From Nostoc sp. NMS2 (lineage in GTDB: Bacteria; Cyanobacteriota; Cyanobacteriia; Cyanobacteriales; Nostocaceae), in the NCBI RefSeq assembly GCF_017115105.1, contig NZ_JABXKH010000095.1, positions 38,125 to 102,124 of the forward strand: a DNA stretch of 64,000 bases, given 5' to 3'. Positions 57,450 through 64,000 of the stretch are shown piece after piece. Below the pieces are notes generated by a model. That model did no database searches, was not told the origin of the DNA, and worked only from the letters and a program-made list of their open reading frames with translations. Within the stretch, counting starts at the first letter, position 1, and each line of letters starts with the position of its first letter. Position numbers and translations under genes: made by a program.

Positions 57450-57947
57450 CTAACTGTCGCCATTACCAAAGCGCTTGATCAAATCTTCGGGACGGAGATT
57501 GGAAATAAATTCGCGGAAGGCTTGCTGTTCAGCTTCATCTGCATCGCGGTCAACAGGGATAGAAGCATCGGCAATCACTTCTTCCATTACCCAGATGGGG
57601 GTATTTGTACGGAGAGCAATGGCGATCGCATCGCTAGGACGTGCGTCAATTTCTTTTTTTACCTCGCCTTGCTGGACGATTAAAGCTGCATAAAATGTAT
57701 CCTTTTGCAGGGAATGAATGATCACCTTTTCTAGAGTCATATTCCAAGTCTCTAGAAGATTCACAATCAGGTCGTGGGTTAAGGGTCTGGGAGGCTTCTG
57801 ATTCTCCAGTGCGCCCATAATTGCCCTAGCCTGTTCCTGACCAATGTAAATTGGCAAAGCCCGCCGATCTGAAGAATCTTTCAAAAGGACGATCGGGCTG
57901 CGGGTTATGGCATCTAATGCTATGCCAGCAACTTTCATTTCAATCAT
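57450..57947 (-). CDS. Bifunctional nuclease family (DUF151) protein
   Basis: The 165-residue protein shows the DUF151 core: MKVAGIALDAITRSPIVLL, LPIYIGQEQARAIMGALE, RPLTHDL and EIDARPSDAIAIALR. Plant homologues have DNase and RNase activity; in bacteria the role is unknown. Unlike plant forms it has no UVR extension, only an acidic C-terminal tail ending in EDLIKRFG. ATG 57947. Stands alone. Confidence 0.88.
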   Translation of the reverse strand: MIEMKVAGIALDAITRSPIVLLKDSSDRRALPIYIGQEQARAIMGALENQKPPRPLTHDLIVNLLETWNMTLEKVIIHSLQKDTFYAALIVQQGEVKKEIDARPSDAIAIALRTNTPIWVMEEVIADASIPVDRDADEAEQQAFREFISNLRPEDLIKRFGNGDS

Positions 57948-58287
57948 TGCCTAAGCCTCTACAATGCTTTGAGAGCCTTGGATGCTGTGTAACAAATAGC
58001 ACCCCTTTTTGGGCGGTTTGGCGACAGTAATAAACATAAGCATTCGTTCTCTATAATTGCTTCTATTAAACTCCGAACTTGTGGTGAAAACCAGAGTAAG
58101 TCAAATTGGTCTTCTTAGACAATAACCTTCTTACCCAAGTATGCCTTGTGAAGGATGCTAATGTGTTAATATTCCTATACGAAAAGAAGTCAGAAAATAT
58201 ACTTGGATGTTCGACATTTCTGTGACAATTACCAATTGATTTCAGGGAAATTTAGGCAATAAATAGAGTTAGTTTGACAAAAAAGCC
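57948..58287. other. Intergenic region between divergent DUF151 and ribE genes
   Basis: A/T-rich sequence of 340 bases. It must hold the promoters of both genes. No FMN riboswitch consensus, hairpin or repeat array was recognised. Confidence 0.4.
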
Positions 58288-58968
58288 GTGTTTACAGGAT
58301 TAATCCAAGCATTAGGAACGATGGAACCCTTGGGGGGCGATTCTTGGCAAATTACTTGTGAAAGCCAGTCGGGTGAAGTAATTATGCAAGATTTGGCTTA
58401 TGGTGACAGTGTTGCAGTAGATGGCGTTTGCTTGACAGTGGAAAAAGTTTTAAAAGACGGGTTTATCGCCACAGCTTCACCGGAAACGCTACGCCGCACG
58501 ACGTTAGGAGGTGAGCAAACGCAACAGAGATATGTCAATTTAGAAGCGTCTCTAAAGGTGGGCAGCAAAGTTGGCGGTCATTTTGTGATGGGTCATGTAG
58601 ATGGCATCGGTCGATTGCTAGTGGCAGAACAAACGGCGAGTTCTTGGGAAATGACCTTTATTGCATCTGATGCGATCGCGCGGTACATTGTCCCTAAAGG
58701 TAGCATAGCTGTTAACGGCATCAGCCTCACAGTAGCCGCTTATGACTCAGAACTCTCCCAGTTCAAGGTAGCGGTAATCCCCCTCACATATAGCGAGACA
58801 AATCTTCGTTATTTGGTTGCTGGAAGTTTGGTGAATCTAGAAGGGGATATTCTCGGCAAATACGTCGAAAAATTCCTTTACTCTGGCAACCCACACACCA
58901 CAGCCCATGATGAAACAAGTCTAGATGGCATTACACCCGCATTCTTAGCAGAACACGGGTATTTGTGA
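58288..58968 (+). CDS. ribE: Riboflavin synthase, alpha subunit
   Basis: It dismutates two 6,7-dimethyl-8-ribityllumazines to riboflavin. The 226-residue protein has two lumazine-binding halves: MFTGLIQALGTME...SVAVDGVCLTVEKV (1-95) and GHFVMGHVDGIGR...GSIAVNGISLTVAAY (96-200). GTG at 58288 is the start, as MFTGLIQ is the invariant N terminus. The C-terminal tail is about 20 residues longer than the core. Lies alone. Confidence 0.95.
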   Translation: MFTGLIQALGTMEPLGGDSWQITCESQSGEVIMQDLAYGDSVAVDGVCLTVEKVLKDGFIATASPETLRRTTLGGEQTQQRYVNLEASLKVGSKVGGHFVMGHVDGIGRLLVAEQTASSWEMTFIASDAIARYIVPKGSIAVNGISLTVAAYDSELSQFKVAVIPLTYSETNLRYLVAGSLVNLEGDILGKYVEKFLYSGNPHTTAHDETSLDGITPAFLAEHGYL

Positions 58969-58977
58969 TTGGGGAAT

Positions 58978-59005
58978 GGGCATTGGGCATTGGGCATTGG
59001 GCATT
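58978..59005. repeat. STRR tandem heptamer GGGCATT x4
   Basis: Four exact copies begin ten bases after the ribE stop and are followed by G-rich then C-rich low-complexity sequence up to about 59110. Confidence 0.9.
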
Positions 59006-59179
59006 GGGCATGGAGAAGAGACAAGGTAGACAAGGAAGAGGGGGGAGACAAGGAGAGACTCAATTTTAATAATTCCCCCTTGTCACCCTCATCCTCCACT
59101 CCCTTTCTAACGCTCTTTTATGACTCTCGTGGGATAAAAATCATCCACCCTTATTTTTAAGGACTTTGATGAACTTAGG

Positions 59180-59262
59180 CGTAGGTTGGGTTGAGGAACG
59201 AAACCCAACACCAACAATCTCTGATTTTGTTGGGGTTTCACTAAAGTTCAACCCAACCTACG
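59180..59262. repeat. Nested inverted repeat, CGTAGGTTGGGTTGA ends
   Basis: Outer arms CGTAGGTTGGGTTGA (59180-59194) and its exact complement (59248-59262) enclose inner arms GAAACCCAACA (59200-59210) and TGTTGGGGTTTC (59228-59239). The 83-bp unit is of a type scattered in cyanobacterial genomes; it could fold into a long RNA hairpin behind ribE or the M23 gene. Confidence 0.85.
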
Positions 59263-59300
59263 AATATTTTATTTTTTCGGAGTAATAAAAGAGCGCTAAT

Positions 59301-60854
59301 CTAGCTACCTGGTTCTTGGCTAACCTGGGCGGTCTGCAAGCCTCGCACTAACTGGCTGAGGGCGCTTTGTAATTCCACGCCTGGGTCAGTAGCAACCCAC
59401 CCGTTAGGTGTTAGGTGGCGGACTTCAAAGTGCAGGTGAGGGCCTGTGGATGCCCCGGTGCTGCCAACTCGGCCGATGACAGTTCCAGGTTGTACCCACT
59501 GACCAGGTTGAACAAGGATCTCTGACATGTGACCGTAGAGAGTTTGTTCAGCCGATTTGTGATTGAGGATAACGGTTAAACCATAACCACCCATCCAGTT
59601 AGCAGTTTCGACTTGACCGCCTGCTGCCGCTAAAACTGGTGTTCCCGTAGGCGCACCTAAGTCTGTGCCAGCATGGAAGCGTTGATTACCTGTGATTGGA
59701 TGAACTCGCCAACCAAACAATGAAGTAATGGGAGCGGGTATAGACAGGGGATACATCATTCCCGTCCCATTATATGCAACTGCCCCTGTGTAGGGGATTT
59801 GCGGCAATACTGATGCTAGTGAGAAGTCGTAAGCTACGTTGCTGGGACGGGGTGCAATGTTGCCATCTGCCATTGGTGGCGGTAAAGTCCCGCCACTGGG
59901 TGCGATAGGAGTTGCACTCACTCTTGTGGGGCTAAACTCGCTGGGATTCGGGATAAACCGATTTGGGCGATATGCGGTCTTGGTGTCACCACTAGAACCA
60001 TTTTGAGCAGCACGCCATCTACTGGTGTTGCCAGTAGTTGCAACTTGCCGTGTGGTTGGAACTACTGGCAATTGGGCATTTTGACTTCTTCTCAGCCAAT
60101 TAGGTGCTGCTTTACCATTAGAATCAGCTACATTCCTTTGGGGTACTTTGGCGCAAACGCCGCCTAATACGCTTTGTCCTGAAGGCAAAATGGCTCGGCA
60201 ACCACTGGAGCGTTCTGTGAGAATTACAGAATTTGGTGCTTGATAAGTACCTGTAGCACCATTTTCATAACTATTAGGATCAATATAGGCGTTATTATAA
60301 TCCTTGGTTTTACCCGGCGTTGCACTAACAGAACTGTTGGAGTTATTTGATGGTTGAGCAACTTCTGGGAGTTTTTCAGGTAAAGAGCGGGCAGGGGTAT
60401 TGGGTTTTTCCTGTGTCACCCTTGCAGGAGTAACCTGGGAGGCCTCTACCTTGGGTTTTGCCTGTCTAATAATAACAACAGGTTCAGCATCGATTTTGGG
60501 CGTAGACTGCCTAACTGGTTCTTTTGATTGAGCTACCTCTGGCTTGCGTAGTCTCTGTTTGAGTCTGGCTCGCCGTTGGGAAAATTCCGGTTGCGCTTGA
60601 GCTGCTTCGGGTGCAACAGCCTGCGTTTTAACCGGATTTGTAACTGCTGTTGGCTGGGAAGTTTCAACAGTGGGAACGATGTTATCTACTTGTGTTTCCG
60701 TTTGGGCAAACACAAAGCCGCCGCTAAGAAGGCTGACGCTACTCAGCCAACAGAGGCTCTGGGCTGGTAGCGTTGAGGCAAAACGTTTTTTTGTTAGACC
60801 TTGCTGCCGTAAGTAATGCAAACGATGATGGGCAGAATTATTGCGCTGCGTCAT
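59301..60854 (-). CDS. M23 (LytM) family peptidoglycan endopeptidase
   Basis: The 517-residue protein has a basic, hydrophobic N terminus (LCWLSSVSLLSGGFVFAQ, about 34-51) that can act as signal or anchor, a long Pro/Gln/Ser/Asn-rich linker (52-360) and a C-terminal M23 domain: FHAGTD near 394, GHMSEI and HLHFEVR near 472, giving the zinc ligands H-D-H. It probably trims peptidoglycan cross-links in the periplasm, in septum or filament-junction turnover. The linker is low in complexity but not a tandem repeat. Single gene. Confidence 0.88.
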   Translation of the reverse strand: MTQRNNSAHHRLHYLRQQGLTKKRFASTLPAQSLCWLSSVSLLSGGFVFAQTETQVDNIVPTVETSQPTAVTNPVKTQAVAPEAAQAQPEFSQRRARLKQRLRKPEVAQSKEPVRQSTPKIDAEPVVIIRQAKPKVEASQVTPARVTQEKPNTPARSLPEKLPEVAQPSNNSNSSVSATPGKTKDYNNAYIDPNSYENGATGTYQAPNSVILTERSSGCRAILPSGQSVLGGVCAKVPQRNVADSNGKAAPNWLRRSQNAQLPVVPTTRQVATTGNTSRWRAAQNGSSGDTKTAYRPNRFIPNPSEFSPTRVSATPIAPSGGTLPPPMADGNIAPRPSNVAYDFSLASVLPQIPYTGAVAYNGTGMMYPLSIPAPITSLFGWRVHPITGNQRFHAGTDLGAPTGTPVLAAAGGQVETANWMGGYGLTVILNHKSAEQTLYGHMSEILVQPGQWVQPGTVIGRVGSTGASTGPHLHFEVRHLTPNGWVATDPGVELQSALSQLVRGLQTAQVSQEPGS

Positions 60855-60944
60855 TTGTTCTCTCAGTTGTGTGTAATTAGCCTAAAGAGATGATGCTAGT
60901 GGTTTGTCTTGCCCAAAGAGCGAAATTTTGAACAAACCTCAAAT

Positions 60945-61763
60945 TTAAACGGAAGATTTATGGTACCCCAAACTGATTGTACCGGGTTGAATATAAATTT
61001 CCGGTGTAATTAGTTCCTTTGTATCATCTGTTTCTAAATCAACTCGTAAATTTCCTTGAGATGTCACCCCAACTACAGTACCTAAAAGATTATTGACATA
61101 CACCTTATCGCCCATGTTTGTAAGCAAGTTTAGATAGCGAGACAAGAGTATGCTTACTCCTTCTTGCTGAAGGCACTCCATACCGGATTCTATTCCCAGT
61201 AAGACTGTAGAGGTGAGTATTTCCAGACAAGAGATGGGTCTGAAATCTTGGGATGTTTGCCACGATTCCAGGTTGATTCCTGTTTCTGGTACTGGATTTA
61301 TCCAGTTAATACCAACACCAATAACTGCTTGGGTGATTTGTCCTTTGTTTACTTTGGTTTCTGTCAAAATGCCGCCTAGTTTGCGACCATTTAAAACTAA
61401 ATCATTGGGCCATTTTATCCCAACATCTATACCGCGCTGACGCAATTGAGACGCAATTCCCCAAGCAGTAGCAAAAGTTAGCTGATAGCTGTCAGTAGCT
61501 TCTATTTTGTGGTCGAAAGAAATCGCCACGGAAATATATAATCCGCCAACTGGAGAAATCCATTCGCGTCCCCATTGTCCCCGTCCAGCAGATTGCTGAG
61601 TTGCAATGACTACTGTTCCTGAAATAGCCCCTTGGTTGAGTAAGTTCCAGAGGGTTTGGTTTGTTGAAGAGACGCTTTCAAAAAAGTGGAGGGAAAATGG
61701 TAAATATGTATACTTACGCCCTGCTTTCAAGGCTGCTTCCAAGTTTTGCAGATTAAATCCCAC
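60945..61763 (-). CDS. birA: Biotin-protein ligase BirA, class I
   Basis: It attaches biotin to the BCCP subunit of acetyl-CoA carboxylase. The 272-residue protein has GRGQWGREWISPVGGLYIS (biotinyl-AMP loop), IKWPNDLVLNGRKLGGIL and the C-terminal SH3-like cap. It has no N-terminal helix-turn-helix, so it does not repress a biotin operon. The start is GTG 61763. It is divergent from pgeF, with 77 bases between the two. Confidence 0.9.
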   Translation of the reverse strand: MGFNLQNLEAALKAGRKYTYLPFSLHFFESVSSTNQTLWNLLNQGAISGTVVIATQQSAGRGQWGREWISPVGGLYISVAISFDHKIEATDSYQLTFATAWGIASQLRQRGIDVGIKWPNDLVLNGRKLGGILTETKVNKGQITQAVIGVGINWINPVPETGINLESWQTSQDFRPISCLEILTSTVLLGIESGMECLQQEGVSILLSRYLNLLTNMGDKVYVNNLLGTVVGVTSQGNLRVDLETDDTKELITPEIYIQPGTISLGYHKSSV

Positions 61764-61840
61764 AGCAATTAACCCAAATTCCGTTGTTCAAGTTAGCATT
61801 GATTGGCTGATGAGTGATTTTTGTTTAGGTTTGGTTGAAG

Positions 61841-62626
61841 ATGCACACTTGGCACTGGCGCAATTGGGAAGGACTGCCTTATCTAACTTGTAGTATTCTG
61901 GAACATTGGCATCACGGCTTCTTTACCCAACAGTTTTGGCCGCGATCGCCACAAGTTATCACAGAAGTATTGCAACCAGAGGCATCAGTCTATCGCTTAA
62001 AGCAGGTTCATGGCAATACTGTTCTCACCCCCCAAGAAGTTGAAAGCTTCTTAAGCTCTGCTGAGGAGGATTTAGCATCGGCGGATGGTTTAATGAGCGA
62101 ACAGCCTCTCCAAGCTGTTTGGGTAGCTAGTGCAGATTGTACACCCGTGTTGATTGGGGATGTGAAAACTGGACGGGTGGCAGCATTACACGCGGGTTGG
62201 CGGGGGACAGCCAAGAAAATTGTGCCCCAAGCGATCGCTCGATTACAATCTCAAGGCAGTAAACTCGATGATTTACGGATTGCGATGGGCCCGGCGATCG
62301 CTGGTGAGGTTTATCAAGTCTCTATCGAAGTGGCTGCCGAAATCGGGGCTACCATTATACCAGATTATGACGAACAAAAAATTGTAACTGCATTACATGA
62401 GCTACCAAATTCACCTTTGCTAGAAGATGCCGATCCTGGTAAGGTACGGCTGGATGTGCGGCGAGTGAATACCTTACAACTGGAAAATATGGGAATTAGT
62501 GGAGAACAAATTGCGATCGCACCTTATTGTACTTTCCAAACTCCAGAGCATTTCTTTTCTTATCGTCGAGAGAAAGAGAAAAAAGTTCAATGGTCAGGGA
62601 TTGTTAGCAGTAAAACGAGTCACTAG
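61841..62626 (+). CDS. pgeF: Peptidoglycan editing factor PgeF
   Basis: PgeF (YfiH/DUF152) removes wrongly linked Ser from muropeptide precursors in Escherichia coli; family members were once called polyphenol oxidases. The 261-residue protein shows KQVHGNTV, SADGLMSE, SADCTPVLI, LHAGWRGT and a late YCTFQTPEHFFSYRR, holding the zinc His/Cys ligands. ATG 61841 is preferred to a TTG six bases upstream. Nearest neighbour is divergent birA. Confidence 0.9.
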   Translation: MHTWHWRNWEGLPYLTCSILEHWHHGFFTQQFWPRSPQVITEVLQPEASVYRLKQVHGNTVLTPQEVESFLSSAEEDLASADGLMSEQPLQAVWVASADCTPVLIGDVKTGRVAALHAGWRGTAKKIVPQAIARLQSQGSKLDDLRIAMGPAIAGEVYQVSIEVAAEIGATIIPDYDEQKIVTALHELPNSPLLEDADPGKVRLDVRRVNTLQLENMGISGEQIAIAPYCTFQTPEHFFSYRREKEKKVQWSGIVSSKTSH

Positions 62627-62627
62627 C

Positions 62628-63080
62628 CTATATTCTCATCACAGGATAGTTAGGATGTTCTGGATTCGGGATAAGTCGCTGATTTCTACAGTCCACCAGT
62701 AAATCCAGCGTCTCAAGCACCGTTTGTCCAATCAAAACTATATCGCCTGTAACCAATGTGGCTTCGGTAGTTTCCCGTCCTGTCAATTCAATGATTACGG
62801 GTTCAGTCACGCCTATAGATTCTTCACTACCGTTGGCGTATTGAGCAATCTGCTGTCCTCGAATTCTCAAACCAAGTTGCTTGACAATAGATATGGGTAG
62901 TACAGTACGTACTGCCCCGGTGTCCACTAATGCTTCTGTTTCATACACCCGTAGCATATTTGGATTGAGCATTCCTCGGCTAACAAGCGCTTCATCAATG
63001 GCATTAGTGAGCTTAACTTTGACTCGAACTGCACCCATAGGTTGATTGCTGGCAGGATGGTAACGGTTGAGATTTACCAT
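62628..63080 (-). CDS. Retropepsin-like (clan AA) aspartic protease
   Basis: The 150-residue protein has the single-chain retropepsin motif LVDTGAVRTVLP with catalytic Asp53 (DTG) and a second hydrophobic ILIGQTVLETLDLLVD segment in place of the usual I-G-L block. Such proteins act as dimers. It is common in cyanobacteria, target unknown. Its stop is one base from the pgeF stop, so the two genes converge. No signal peptide. Confidence 0.85.
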   Translation of the reverse strand: MVNLNRYHPASNQPMGAVRVKVKLTNAIDEALVSRGMLNPNMLRVYETEALVDTGAVRTVLPISIVKQLGLRIRGQQIAQYANGSEESIGVTEPVIIELTGRETTEATLVTGDIVLIGQTVLETLDLLVDCRNQRLIPNPEHPNYPVMRI

Positions 63081-63104
63081 AGTTTGTATGTTTTTGAAAA
63101 TTCT

Positions 63105-64000
63105 TTAATCTGCTTCTAGAGTATTCTGTTTTTGACGCAGTGAACTAATTGCTAAGACTAAAATACTCAGGGTGATTCCTAGAATTGCATAACTCGGTAG
63201 GGCGAAGATAGTTACTTTCATAAAGTAGGGTAATTCCCCTGCTTTCACATTCCATCGGTTTGCTAGAGAGCCGATGAGCCAGCGATGAATAACTGCTGTT
63301 TGCACTGCTAGACAGCAAACCCCTGCTAGCCAAACAGACATTCTTCTCCTAGAGAATTTACAATGCCTGATCTGATACAGCAAATCATTTAGCAAAAAAA
63401 CAACAGCAGGTACTAACATAACAGAACTAGTTTGCTGTGAATAATTAATGGCAATACTTAAGCAAGAAAATAGTAACATTTCTGGTAAGTATATTTTTTT
63501 TGACCAGGCTGTGACAGATTGTTGTAAATACCAATACCAACCCACCAAACCAACAAGTATCAGAACAATTAAGTTTGACAAAAGCTTGGCAAAGAATGGG
63601 TTATTGGGAAAAAATCTCGGGCCCACGACCATCAAATCCAGGCGACTGATTGAAATATAGGGGCTAACTGATGGATCATTTAGCCAGAGTGAAAATCCAT
63701 AAGATGCATCCGACAGGAATTGTGTCAAAGAATTGCCCGTCAACACTAGACCTATAAATACTAAAGAAGTTGTTGTAAGAAGAGATACAAAAACTAGAGC
63801 AAATCTTCTTTTAAGTAGAAAATACAGAATGAATAATGCAGCTAATGTTGGTTTACAAACGGCAAGCCCCAAGCAAATTCCTGCTGGTATATCCCGATCT
63901 TTTCTAGCGAAGATAAACATCCATAAGATAAGAACTGCAACAAAAAGGGCAATATTACCAACTTGAAGATCGTAAACTAAGCCATAAATTAAGGCAGTCG
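63105..64000 (-). CDS. GT87-type (DUF2029) membrane glycosyltransferase, 5-prime partial
   Basis: The frame continues without a stop to the right edge of the window, so the start lies outside. The visible part has at least six hydrophobic segments, including ALIYGLVYDLQVGNIALFV near the edge and LVFIGLVLTGNSLTQFL, with the GT87-like pattern QVGN...KP (QVGN near 63968; CKPTLAAL follows). GT87 enzymes use polyprenyl-phosphate sugar donors at the membrane. A frame starting at ATG 63920 is only the inner part. Follows the retropepsin gene by 24 bases on the same strand, downstream side. Confidence 0.8.
   Translation of the reverse strand, partial: TALIYGLVYDLQVGNIALFVAVLILWMFIFARKDRDIPAGICLGLAVCKPTLAALFILYFLLKRRFALVFVSLLTTTSLVFIGLVLTGNSLTQFLSDASYGFSLWLNDPSVSPYISISRLDLMVVGPRFFPNNPFFAKLLSNLIVLILVGLVGWYWYLQQSVTAWSKKIYLPEMLLFSCLSIAINYSQQTSSVMLVPAVVFLLNDLLYQIRHCKFSRRRMSVWLAGVCCLAVQTAVIHRWLIGSLANRWNVKAGELPYFMKVTIFALPSYAILGITLSILVLAISSLRQKQNTLEAD

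Noticed and set aside
57948-58287. FMN riboswitch before ribE
   Set aside because: No AGGATAT-type core or matching helices were seen.

Overview
The window comes from the chromosome of a filamentous, Nostoc-like (heterocystous) cyanobacterium. Three things say so: the HIP1 octamer GCGATCGC recurs on both strands every one to two kilobases; intergenic DNA is full of heptanucleotide tandem repeats (the STRR type known from Calothrix, Anabaena and Nostoc); and the gene set is cyanobacterial (LabA-like NYN protein, MenH, DUF1997, DUF4079, DUF502, DUF29, and a complete hormogonium polysaccharide locus). No rRNA, tRNA, CRISPR array, integrase or transposase gene was recognised.

Layout. 1-4974: the 3-prime part of a giant AAA/GAF/PAS histidine kinase, with the tail of a second kinase directly behind it. 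5102-10088 (minus): plsX-fabH-fabD for fatty acid/phospholipid initiation, and pepA. 10277-10904: a HigB-type toxin with a decayed antitoxin and a clean terminator. 11115-14946 (minus): EcsC-like protein, Uma2 nuclease, and an acyltransferase/hydrolase pair resembling the two halves of plant phytyl ester synthase. 15327-20515 (plus): metG, a LabA-like NYN protein overlapping an LptC-like lipoprotein, an InrS-like metal sensor, and menH. 20530-27983: lysozyme-like protein, DUF29, an atypical SDR, DUF1997, DUF4079, a 13-repeat ankyrin protein and an RsbU-type phosphatase. 29170-32560 (minus): DUF502-nusB-ftsY.

33090-47190 (minus) is the most coherent system: a hormogonium polysaccharide (hps) locus with HpsA, four further type IV-like pseudopilins, HpsE and further glycosyltransferases, a DUF2064 transferase and HpsJ. 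The pseudopilins probably form a secretion filament that exports the polysaccharide made by the glycosyltransferases during hormogonium gliding. The system itself is known; its copy here has a tandem HpsE duplication, an extra pseudopilin overlapping a glycosyltransferase gene, and repeats that have entered coding sequence.

48389-64000: metH; an uncharacterised two-gene unit (unknown protein plus DUF488); an ABC exporter with a frameshift in a nine-A tract; a broken PIN/antitoxin pair followed by two integron attC-like sites; an aldo/keto reductase with two Fe-S clusters; a DUF151 nuclease; ribE; an M23 peptidase; birA; pgeF; a retropepsin-like protease; and a truncated GT87-type membrane glycosyltransferase at the right edge.

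The most unusual signals are the attC-like sites in a genome type where integron cassettes are not expected, the A-tract frameshift, a probable CTG start, at least four families of short inverted-terminal-repeat (MITE-like) elements, and repeats that have invaded or terminated reading frames.
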